Assembly: GCA_934045905.1 (NCBI GenBank) | Contig: OW203764.1 | Span: 20,513,685-20,577,684 of the forward strand | Direction of reading: 5' to 3' | DNA: 64,000 bases | Origin: Leuctra nigra | Taxonomy: Eukaryota; Arthropoda; Insecta; Plecoptera; Leuctridae | Shown: in pieces, positions 11,590 through 21,600 of the stretch | Layout: each line of letters starts with the position of its first letter | Numbering within the stretch: the first letter of the stretch is position 1 | Program-made: the position numbers and the translations under genes | Notes under the pieces: generated by a model | Databases searched by the model: none | What the model was told of the DNA's origin: nothing | The model's input: only the letters and a program-made list of their open reading frames with translations

Positions 11590-12465
11590 CAAGTCCATAA
11601 CTTCCCTTGGTTTCCTTGTGCGTTTCTTAGACGTGTGCTTATAGATCTTAGTGGGAGTGGGTTTCTTCTTCCGTTGAAGTATTTTACGAGTGCCTGATGG
11701 CGTCCGGGCAGTGACAGGGACCGGAGACGTCTGGGCCACGACTGGGTCCGGAGACGTCTCGGCCGCGACTGGGTCCGGAGACGTCTGGGCCGCGACTGGG
11801 TCCGGAGACATCTGGGCTGCGACTGGGTCCGGAGACGTCTGGGCCGCGACTGGGTCCGGAGATGTCCGGGCAGCGACTGGGTCCGGAGATGTCCGGGCAG
11901 CGACTGGGTCCGGAGACGTCTGGGCCGCGACTGGGTCCGGAGATGTCTCGGCCGCGACTGGGTCCGGAGACGTCTGGGCCGCGACTGGGTCCGGAGATGT
12001 CCGGGCAGCGACTGGGTCCGGAGACGTCTGGGCCGCGACTGGGTCCGGAGATGTCTCGGCCGCGACTGGGTCCGGAGACGTCTGGGCCGCGACTGGGTCC
12101 GGAGATGTCCGGGCAGCGACTGGGTCCGGAGACGTCTGGGCCGCGACTGGGTCCGGAGCGACTGGGTACGCAGTCTCCGGATCTGGAGACTGCGTTGAGG
12201 CGGTAACTGGAGCCTGAGTGCGCGACATTACTGCTATGACGTTATTGTGCGGAGTTGGCTTGATGGGAGGAGGTAGTTTTTCCTTTTCGAATACTTCTTT
12301 AAGTGTGATTAATAAGGGTGGTTCTGTTATGAGACTAGGGCTGTTCAGTGGTGTAAAATCATTCATTTTCACCAGAAGTGTAGAGTCAGTTTTGCTTATT
12401 TCTTCATTAACATGGTCTACAATTACCTTTCCAAGCTTTGCTTTTCCCCAGTGATTAAGGTGCAA
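11587..12465 (-). CDS. LINE ORF1, C-terminal part with repeat array
   Basis: Begins within the end of the SGNH-like domain (LHLNHWGKAKLG, the region of the catalytic Asp-x-x-His equivalent) and continues into about 17 tandem copies of a 9-residue unit, SPDPVAAQT with Q/R/E variation. It ends in a basic Lys/Arg-rich tail (KKKPTPTKIYKHTSKKRTRK). The ATG at 12465 is internal. The true ORF1 start is at 13504, and this part is separated from the N-terminal part by a frameshift. Its TGA stop (11587-11589) is in the same frame as ORF2. Confidence 0.75.
   Translation of the reverse strand: MHLNHWGKAKLGKVIVDHVNEEISKTDSTLLVKMNDFTPLNSPSLITEPPLLITLKEVFEKEKLPPPIKPTPHNNVIAVMSRTQAPVTASTQSPDPETAYPVAPDPVAAQTSPDPVAARTSPDPVAAQTSPDPVAAETSPDPVAAQTSPDPVAARTSPDPVAAQTSPDPVAAETSPDPVAAQTSPDPVAARTSPDPVAARTSPDPVAAQTSPDPVAAQMSPDPVAAQTSPDPVAAETSPDPVVAQTSPVPVTARTPSGTRKILQRKKKPTPTKIYKHTSKKRTRKPREVMDL
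11709..12165. repeat. 27-bp coding minisatellite in LINE ORF1
   Basis: About 17 copies of a 27-bp unit (consensus on + strand gactgggtccggagacgtct plus gggccgc). It is GC-rich and keeps the minus-strand reading frame as SPDPVAAQT. Because the unit is a multiple of three and lacks stops in other frames, it also produces long meaningless open frames on the plus strand (11690-12217, 11862-12206). Confidence 0.9.
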
Positions 12466-12529
12466 GCCCTGCCTTGTATAATCTTTTTTCTTAAAAATGT
12501 TACTAGTTCTGAGGAATGTGATTTCCGCA

Positions 12530-13504
12530 TCATTTTTTATTTCGATAAGTTTCTCTATTTTGTTGTTGATTGATTCTATGAAGCTGTTCTTTTCTGGTTT
12601 GTCTGTCCAGAATGTTAACTATAACAACTTTTGGAATTGGTTTTGAGTTTGTTAAATCTTCTAGCGCAGTTATAATGTTGTCCGTTTTGCGACTGCTGAA
12701 GTTGTTGCTGCCTCCAATGAATACAATCACATCTTTCTCTGTTAGGTTGGAGTTGGCACATTCCTGAATCATGGCCAGGTTCTCAATGTTGGCGCTAGGC
12801 TTAACTATACTCTCAGTCTTTATTTCTCCTACTTGCCTACATGTAATACTGGTTATGTGGTCTCGGAGGTCTCTTCCATGACTGTCAGACACAATCTTTA
12901 GTTTCGTGGGTCTATTTATTTTGATTTTGTGCACGTTCGAATTAACGGTGTCAAAGCGAATTAGAGGCGTTTCTTCCTCGCTATTTGTCACAGGTTTTGT
13001 TATTGTTGGCATCACTGCTGGCAACGCAGTTTGTTCAGTCGGGCAGGTAGAAACCTGTAGCGATGCCGATAATGAAACATGCTGATGCTGAGTCGGTAAA
13101 GCAGTCTTGAGTTCAAGGTCAATTACCTTTTTCTCCAATACATTTATATGGCTCTTTAAGGCTGCTATCTCTCTTACTAATCCATCAAGTCTAGCTATTA
13201 CAGCGTCAGTTTCGAAGTCTACATCCTTTGCAATAGATTTCTGTACTGAATACCTGTTATTCGAAGTTCGTCGATTCGCGCATGGTGTGTTTGCTTCATT
13301 TAGCATGGTGCGGCTCGAGTTCTGCGGATGCAGCCTTTTGTCGGCTCGTGGATTAAACTGTTGGCTATTCACTGTTTGGGGTTTCACTCTTTCTGTATTC
13401 CTTCCGTCCAACCATGCCTTGAACCTAATACATTCTAATAAGTCACTGTTTATTACTGAAGAAGGGGGGGCCCGATCTAAAACACACTTCCCCTCGGCGG
13501 CCAT
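12530..13504 (-). CDS. LINE ORF1, N-terminal part with SGNH esterase-like domain
   Basis: Starts at ATG 13502-13504 (MAAEGKCVLDRAPPSS). After a Ser/Thr-rich segment there is a predicted coiled coil around residues 105-135 (VREIAALKSHINVLEKKVIDLE). An SGNH/GDSL-type hydrolase fold follows: the Ser block IVSDSHGRDLRDHI near residue 205 and the Asn block VIVFIGGSNNFSSR. The frame then departs from the family pattern after VNILDRQT (about 12600) and ends at 12530. The domain resumes in the frame of the 11587-12465 segment, so a small indel near 12590-12610 breaks ORF1 in this copy. Confidence 0.75.
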   Translation of the reverse strand: MAAEGKCVLDRAPPSSVINSDLLECIRFKAWLDGRNTERVKPQTVNSQQFNPRADKRLHPQNSSRTMLNEANTPCANRRTSNNRYSVQKSIAKDVDFETDAVIARLDGLVREIAALKSHINVLEKKVIDLELKTALPTQHQHVSLSASLQVSTCPTEQTALPAVMPTITKPVTNSEEETPLIRFDTVNSNVHKIKINRPTKLKIVSDSHGRDLRDHITSITCRQVGEIKTESIVKPSANIENLAMIQECANSNLTEKDVIVFIGGSNNFSSRKTDNIITALEDLTNSKPIPKVVIVNILDRQTRKEQLHRINQQQNRETYRNKK

Positions 13505-13776
13505 CTTCGTCTACGTGGTAGACGTACGTGGTAGTACGAAATAGAGAGTAGGTTCGAACCAAATTAAAATATAACTCCATGTGGAATTTCATTTATTTCG
13601 AGTAAAGAGTGTTTTGAATGCTTTAGCGCCATACACTGCACACTAGCGGAATTCGTGTGAACTATTTTTGGCGCCAAGTCTAATCGGGTCGGGTGACACT
13701 GACATTCCATAAAGTGACATTTGTTGTTTGTGACATTAATTTCCAGAAAACTTCATTAATGAACCGTATTTAAGGA

Positions 13777-15116
13777 ATGAAGCCTGAAAACGTTAGCTCA
13801 ATTTTGTTAGTTAGTGAAAAAAAATCTATTGAGCCAACGTTACTGTTCCAAGTATGTAGATAACATATAATTTGTGTATCCATAACCTAACTTGAATTTA
13901 TGCTTGAATCTAAATAGTCTGTACTCTCTGCAAAATCCGTGAAATTTCAACAAATACATACACTTTTCTTTTCAGTGTGCAACCTATTGGGCTGAGCAAG
14001 GGTTCAAAGTAGTGTACATAGCTTCATCTTCTTTCAAAACTCTACCTCCACTGATTCATGGGTCATCATCGTCGCTTTCGGATGTGTTTAGCCAAATTCG
14101 ATTTATGTATGTATGTGTGTTTCAAACAACATAATGATTCTTATTTTAACTATCATGGCTATCAATGAACAGATCCAATTAATGATGTCTTTAGCCTTGC
14201 TAGGTACATGAAGGGCTATGCCTAGTTTTGTTATAGGTACCTACATGGGCTATTTGTTGAGCCAAATTCGATTCTGTATGTTTGTGGGCTTAAAACACAA
14301 CAATTGATCTCCTGTTTAACTAACATGGCTATCAATGAACATACCCAATTGATGATCTTTAGCCTTGCTAGGTACACTCAACAATTCATAAAACGGTATT
14401 TCAACGTAAAAGATTGGCTGCTGTCAGGTTCATTGACAATCAATCCTTGTTATTATCAATTAAATCAGAGCTCACCTACTAGAGTTAGACGACGGGTTAG
14501 CATAGACTTCATCAGATGATGATGCCATCACATTTTTTTTCAGACAATCCATTTCTTTCAAATACCGTTTTATGAATTGTCGAGTGTACATGAAGGGCTA
14601 AGCCTAGTTTTGAAAATGTATTATCTTTTCAGGACCTTACCAAGATGGCAAGACCTTCTGCGGCATTTATATTCATTGCATCTTTTCGCACAAGTTCCCA
14701 GAGTGATTATAGTGGATGGATTGGATGAATATTGCTACCCAATGACCATAGAGTCCAATCGCCCGCATGAGATGCATGATGAAGAGATGCACGCAGCACT
14801 GGTGTGTGCATCTTTATTTGATGCAGCCGCAGCTTGTGCAAAGTACACAAACCAGCCAGCAATTTTAATTGCATCGTGTGAAAAACTTTCGTTTCAAAAG
14901 TTAGAATTAATAGTTGACAATTTCTTTTCTGATCTAGTGTGGCTTATTGAGCCAATTGGCAATAATGAGAAAGAAATAAGAATCACTAACATTGTTTCAA
15001 AAGAAGCACAAGCCCAAAAAACTCAACTACAATTTACGACCAAATCGAATGATTTCATAATGTTAAAGAAGATTGTGACAATAACAGAACAAAAAGTGGC
15101 TGAAAATAATTTGTGA
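13777..15116 (+). CDS. SWSAP1-like RecA-fold protein (Shu2/SWS1 complex partner)
   Basis: Three exons: 13777-13851, 13976-14106, 14633-15116 (75+131+484 nt, 229 aa). Donors are all GTATGT-type and acceptors TTTTCAG. The order of blocks matches SWSAP1, the ATPase-like partner of ZSWIM7 in RAD51-dependent homologous recombination: LLLV...LLFQCATYWAEQG, then VVYIASSSFKTLPPL, then SQIRFM, then LYSLHLFAQVPRVIIVDGLDEY (Walker B, Asp97) and LIASCE. The P-loop position reads SEKKSIEPT instead of GxxGxGKT, so nucleotide binding may be lost. A possible polyadenylation signal ATTAAA lies at 15152-15157. It converges on parvin. Family assignment is from remembered motifs, without a database search. Confidence 0.65.
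14091..14375 (+). repeat. Imperfect tandem duplication spanning an exon 2 donor
   Basis: A unit of about 145-170 bp starting gccaaattcgat occurs at 14091 and again at 14261 (offset 170). The shared blocks catggctatcaatgaaca and tttagccttgctaggtac are in the same order. The first copy contains the last 16 nt of SWSAP1-like exon 2 and its donor; the second copy carries a relic donor-like GTATGT at 14276. The second copy is interrupted by the MITE at 14376-14585 and resumes at 14586. Confidence 0.75.
14376..14585. mobile_element. 210-bp MITE with GTAC target duplication
   Basis: Ends ACTCAACAATTCATAAAACG and, inverted, ACTCGACAATTCATAAAACG, with terminal repeats of about 26 bp differing at one position. 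It is flanked by GTAC (14372-14375 and 14586-14589). The neighbouring paralogous copy (14205-14235) has the uninterrupted site ctaggtacatgaagggct, which directly shows the pre-insertion state with a single GTAC. No transposase is present. Superfamily not assigned. Confidence 0.85.
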
Positions 15117-15641
15117 CATTAATTCTTATTACATTTTATATATTTTATATCATTAAATCAATACACAGGTAATGTTAATTAAAAATATTATTTTGCACTG
15201 CATTGTAATACGATATGAAAATAATACTTTTCAAAAAGAGAAGCGTTATTATTTATAAGTAGGTAGGCACCAATAATCGCCTTATAAACTTAGCACTACA
15301 AGGGTATACCTACCTAGGTAGGACCTACTATTACTAAATTAAATATTAGGCAACTTAAAATTAGTAAGTTCTTAAAATTATAGTTTGCTGCATGTTACTG
15401 TTGAAGGGACAAACAATTCCACTTTTCACTAAACTTTACACCTACATTATTAAAATTGTAACATTATAAAACAATACATCTCTAAAATTAATAACAGATT
15501 CAAAACGTTTGTAGTCAAATATCCTTATTTAAAATATTTAAAGGCAATCTCTAGACTCCGGTGGCATGTGACTGTTACTGGCTGTTGTCATCATAATAAG
15601 GCAGATCATGTAGTAAATGGCACTAGAAACGGTCGAGGCAT
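15117..15641. other. Convergent 3' region between SWSAP1-like and parvin genes
   Basis: AT-rich, no coding sequence. It presumably contains the 3' UTRs of both converging genes. Short TAGGTACCTA-type motifs, common across this window, occur near 15260-15335. Confidence 0.6.
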
Positions 15642-18600
15642 TTAGCTCATGCTCTTGTATTTGGTAAACAAGTTGTAGAGCACTCGTAAGGTTGATTTCA
15701 GGTCCAAGTTTACGATATCTGAAACGCAAAGTGTCAATAAATATTTATTTGTTGTAGTGCAGTGCAGGTACTATTGCAAAAAGCAATAATCATCAGTCTT
15801 AATTCTCATCAAGAAGAATTAGGTATCGGATTTTAGAAAGTAGGTATATTTTGAAAGCGATGAATCCAAAAATTTTGAAACAACCTTTGATTAGAGCTCG
15901 TTATGAATTTTATACAAATTTTAAATTTGTATGTACAAACGGAACACAACATGGAACGGAACAAACGGAAGAAATTTTATTCCGTGTGTAATCTCTTCAT
16001 GCAGTAGCACATGGAAATTTGCATTTCAAAAAGTAAGGGTGCGCCTTATACGCGCCTACAACTATATAGTGTAAAGTGTTTTGCAAGATTAGGTTTCTCA
16101 AAACTACACTGCGCCTTATACGCGGGTGCACCTTATACGCGAATAAATACGGTAAATGTTGTTTTGAATTTATCGGGATTCGGGATGGTGTAACTTTATT
16201 AATTGTTTCATCTTCTTTATTTTAATTTTAAAAATATTAGACAATTGATATCCCAAGCAAAAAGCAATCAACTTATGTACGTTTTAAATGCTAGTATTTA
16301 CTTTCCCAATTTGAATGTTAAAGAAAGAAAGATGAAAAAGATCTTACTGCCAATGAAAGTATTACAAGTCGAGTACAAAATGTATTGTAAAACTGAACTC
16401 ACCCTCAGGACGAGCTTTTAAAAATATTAGACAATTGATATCCCAAGCAAAAAGCAATCAACGTATGTACGTTTTAAATGCTAGTATTTACTTTCCCAAT
16501 TTGAATGTTAAAGAAAGAAAGATGAAAAAGATCTTACTGCCAATGAAAGTATTACAAGTCGAGTACAAAATGTATTGTAAAACTGAACTCACCCTCAGGA
16601 CGAGCTTTTGGCTTGGCCAATCCAATGTCTTGCATCAGTTCGAACGCAAATGTGACATTATGAACTTTCTGGTCAAAATCATGAGGTGTCAAATGGAAGC
16701 TGTAGAGAGGTACGAAGAATCCCTCTAGGAGACCCATGAGTAGAGTGAGGTAAACACCATCGTGGAACTGAGTGTCCAAATCACTCACTTCTAGATTCAC
16801 TTTGTTCAGGTGTTTATTCACAAAGGTCACCAGAGACTGAAATAAAACAAAATCAAAACATGATCAAGTTTTCTACACATGAAGTTAAATTAATTTATTA
16901 AAGATGTTTGGTGATGGTGCAGTTTGGTACTATTAAAAAAATATATGGATAATTGCCAGGATGATAAAATTATATTCATATATAGGAGAAACATTTTCAT
17001 TTTATAAATTTTTGATAGGTAACCTGGAACATTATTTTTAAAAATTAAAAACGTCAACAACAAACAACACTCAAAGCTTATATTTTGGCAGTAGGTGCAG
17101 ACATGGGCAGTATCTAGATACTTGTATCTTAAGATACGTATCTTAGATACATTTGTATCTAGTATTTTAAATACATGAGCCAAATGTATCTGTATCTTGT
17201 ATTTTAAATACCCATTTCTAAAGTATTTTGTATCTTTTTTGAAGATTTAAAATACAAGATACATTTTTATGCGCCTAGAATTTCAAAGATAGCTTGATCT
17301 CTTGCTTGATTTCAAACAAGCATCAAATAATACACGTTGCCGTATTGAATCGATCAAGAAAATGTTAAGTATGTTGCCTTACAAATAGAACAAATTAAAA
17401 TTTAATTTAGAAAGTAAGTCCCTACATTTTTTACTGTTGGATGATATGTATGAGAATAAAAAAAAGGATCTTTAAATGTATCTTTTTTGAAGTATCTAAA
17501 GATACTATCTTGTATCTTGTATTTTAAATACATCTCTAAAATGTATCTTGTATTTTAGATACCCAAATTAAAAGTATCAGTATCTTGTATTCCAAATACA
17601 TTGAAACAGAGTATTTTGCCCATGTCTGAGTAGGTGGTAGTGGTGTTCGATTTTTAATTTATATAGGTAGGTGTAATATTGTGACTAAATACCTTTTTAA
17701 CCACTTGCAGTTTGTCTGGTGCATGGTCAAAGAGTGTATCAAATGCATCTCGTTCACAACGCATTCCCAAATCATCGTACGTCGATGTTATTTCTTCCAA
17801 AACAGTGCGATGACTCAACGACCCATCTCGTTTCTACAAAAATTAATAATAACATGATTCACTTAAAAGTTGATAACTATAAAAAATAAAAAAATTAGCA
17901 GGTCTCCTACCTGCACTACAACAACGGATACGGCAACATTTTCCGGTAAACGGACGGGTGCTCGAAACTGCCGAGCAAGGGAGACCAACAGGTGCAAGAT
18001 GGCAACGATGTTCTTCGAATGTATGCTTTCAACACTCCACTTCTGTTGCGACCACCTAGGAAGACCCAATACCTGGGGAAAAATATTCAAACAATTATAG
18101 AATATAGATTATTTAATTTCAGCACAACATTTATTTCTACCTATCTGCTGAGAGATTTTTTTTAAAATCAGAAAATGATTATAATTTGAATTGAAATTGC
18201 AATTTACATCAATTTGCACTGGCAATGTGATTTCTTCAAGCTGGCATGAAGACTAAAAATACAAATTTAAAAGAAAATAATAGGAACATTTACTGAAAAG
18301 CAAAAGAGCCATCTGTTGGTGGTACCACAGAGTGGTAATTAGTCCTGTCAGAATCTATCAAGGAGGTTATAATCTATTTAGAACCTCCTTGGGCTCTACG
18401 CTATGCAAATGATCAAACTTCGGCGGAAACTTCAAATTCAAATCTTCGAATGACTTGGCTTGTTGACAATGACACTGGCACACCACCTCGAACACACGTA
18501 CATTTATGACAGACGATCATAAACCGTCCAGTGTATCACTGGACAGCTGTGTGGTTCTACCCAATATGCGACTGTGCATGCGCACTGACATTCTAGCCTA

Positions 18601-21600
18601 TTAGATTGTCAGTCCAACATAGCGGGCTACTTAAAGGTATAATTAAACTTTAAAAATAAATAGATGAAAAAAATAGATGGAAACTACATTACATAGTAAA
18701 TACTGAACATAAAAGTCACATCTCATCACACTACACTACAAACACCTGTCTGTTTGAAAAAAAATTGCAACACAACTGTAATCGCTGCTTCCAAATTCTC
18801 AAAATAAAAGGATTTCTATCGCCCCTCTCCAACTCGACAGTCACCATAGTTGGCTACTCTGTGTGCTCCGTACGATTGCAAACGTTCGTTTGCATACATC
18901 CTTAAGATTTCACGATTAAATTGTAGGTAGGTATAACAATTACTCTGTTTGCTGCTCCAAGTACAATCCCCAACTTCTGTTTCTGTCCTTCCTCACTTTG
19001 GGTCACTTCCGGAACATCCAGCTTTTCACCTGTCAGTTTCTCTGCAGAATAAATTGGAAAAGTAATATTATAAATCTGCACAATCTACAAAAACTTGTAA
19101 AAATGCTTTTATCGACAATCATTCCTCACCCAAGAGTTTCTGCAGCACCTGTCCATCATACAGATCTTCTTCAATGTCCTTGACAATAATTCTCTGGTCG
19201 GCCAATTCATCGTTGATCCATTCAATCAAAACCAGGATGAGCTTCCGTAGATTAGGATCGTCATACGAAGCAGGCTCGATCATAGATCTCTCCTCATTCT
19301 CCTCTGTAAGATTAAAATTATAAGAAGAACAATTAGGATACCACATATTTACTCTTTTTACAATCAAACACAAGTACAACCTACTTGTTGTAAAAAAATG
19401 TTGTGTAGTAACATTGAGGACAGCAGGGCTGCAATCGTGTAAAATGACAACTTCCTTGTCATGGTGACAAGACCCTAGAAGGCCGTGAATAACATTGAGA
19501 TGAGAAGCTTGTCACTGCGACAAGTAAGTTGTCATTTTACACGATCGCAGCCCAGGTAACATTTGCCTGCAACTGAATTTAAATTAACTTATGTACGCTG
19601 GGTTGGGCCGAGGAGACTGTAAATGTTATCATCAATACGACTGTCTGCTATTTAGAACTGAATGCGTAGGTGGATATTATGTCAAATGTGTATGTACTAG
19701 TTAGTTAGACACACATACATACCAAGAGTGTACTCTTCTGGTGGAAGATCGGCTGCCGTTGGGCTCCCTGGAGAATCAATTGCATACTTTCCTTCACTCT
19801 GGACTTCTTGAACTGAAATCAAATTCACAAAATAAAAAAGGAATAAAGGGAGTTTTATAAGTTTATTGTGGACGAATATTGGATTGCATCCAGCATCAAA
19901 GCACATTGATGACTATTGCATTTTTAGCAACAATGATAATGAATATGACACTCTTGAAGGTCAAATTTCAACAAATTTCAAACCTTTTAAACTTGACGTT
20001 CAAGAGTAGAGAAGGTATTAGATTACGTTGCATAGCAAAAAGAATTATGCCCAGCTCACATGATGCATTTGATTGAATTGGATGATTTTATTGTTAAATT
20101 GTTCAAGGCCACATATGCGAGATGTGTATGTGCATTATATAACATTAGGTATACAGATGGGTTCTAAAATCTGAGGTCATCCAATGTTCGAGGTGGATGT
20201 ATCGACCGTCGTGTGTGACATACCGGGCTTTAGGTGGTTGTATGTATAATTATTAATTTTATTAAGTCCCTCCCCTCTAACATGTTGTGTTGGTATTGAG
20301 AGTGTTGGGTTGGTATTGATGGTTGTAATGTTGGGAAGACTGTTCGACAGTGTGATGGTGGACCGGGTCTGGAAATGTCTGACGAATAAATGGTATCACA
20401 TGAACTGGTGTATTATTTAAAGTATTACTCCTAATATAAAGTATAGTGAAAACATAAAAGTTGGCGACGAGGATGAGATACTGTTTATGTGATGTGTGAG
20501 TATAATTCGTCAGAATAGTCAAGTGTAAAAAGTCGGCGAGAATGGCGGCTAGTCGCAGCAAATGCCCTTGAATGGAGGAAGAAAACGTCGAGTCACCGTC
20601 AGTACGAGTCGTGCCGTCAGCACCAGAAGAGTCAGTCGAGTCCAGTCGGGAAGGTAATCCAAAAACCATGTCATATTTTGGGAAGATTCAAGAATTTGAC
20701 GGATCTGCTGAAGATTTTACTATCTATGTGGAACGTCTAGAGTTATTCTTTGAAACAAATGCTGTGACGGAAGAAAAAAAAGTGTCCATTTTCCTTCAGC
20801 AAGTCGGTGCTAAGGTGTATAAAATTATCAAGTCGCTGGTAAGCCCAGCTCTTCCAAAGTCGAAAACCTACGTAGAATTAGTAACCATTCTGAAGGAGTA
20901 TTTCTCGCCAGTGAAGTCGATAATCGTCGAAGGGTATAAATTCCACAACCGAAGTCAGAAGGAGGCGGAGAATGTGAACAGCTTTTCCATGGAATTACAA
21001 CACCTAGCCAGCACATGCCAGTTCGGATCGTTTTTGGACAGGGCATTGAGGGACCGTTTCATCTGTGGGTTACGAGATGAAGAGATCCGCAAGCACCTGC
21101 TAAACTGTGAAGAAGACACTAGTTTTGCACGAGCTGTAAGGTTAGCAAGAGGTCTAGAATCAGCTAGGAATGATTCCAGAGTTGTTCATGCAGAGTCTGC
21201 AAGTGAAGTGAAACAAGTCAGAGGTCATTCACGTCAACAGTCCAGTGGCGGAAGTCAGTCACGTCAGCAGTCCAGTGGCGGAAGTCAGACACGTCAACCG
21301 ACCAGTGGTAGAGGTCAGTCACGTCAACAGTCCAGTGGCAGAGGTCAGTTCAATAAGAGTTACAGTGGTGATCAGTGTAAAAGTCAATGTAGAAGGTGTG
21401 GGAGGTTTCATCAAGAGTCAACATGTCCTGCACGTAATTGGAAGTGTTTCGTGTGTCAGAAGATTGGTCATACTTCTCAAGTATGCAAAAATAGAAGTCG
21501 TGTCAAGCAAGTAGAAGAAGATCAATCCGAAGGATACGAAGATGACAATTATGATAGTGATTCAGAGTCATTTGATATGAGGAAAGTTAGTATTATTGGC

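Larger units (their letters stand above)
8195..13545 (-). mobile_element. Non-LTR retrotransposon (CR1/Jockey-type), near full length
   Basis: Read on the minus strand, the element has ORF1 (13504 down to 11587, one frameshift), ORF2 (11586 down to 8551) and a roughly 350-bp AT-rich 3' UTR with an AATAAA-like signal near 8210. ORF1 carries an SGNH-hydrolase-like domain, as in several CR1-related lineages. ORF2 has an apurinic-type endonuclease followed by reverse transcriptase. The outer limits are estimates because no target-site duplication was found. It ends about 230 bp upstream of the SWSAP1-like start codon, so it may sit in or near that promoter. Confidence 0.8.

Noticed and set aside
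11690..12217. 175-codon plus-strand open frame of repeated GSGDVWAAT
   Set aside because: It is the antisense reading of the 27-bp minisatellite in LINE ORF1. A unit divisible by three without stops opens every frame.
20277..20669. 130-codon minus-strand open frame over the 5' LTR
   Set aside because: Antisense of the LTR and gag start. The same peptide recurs at 25023-25220 because it lies in the 3' LTR.
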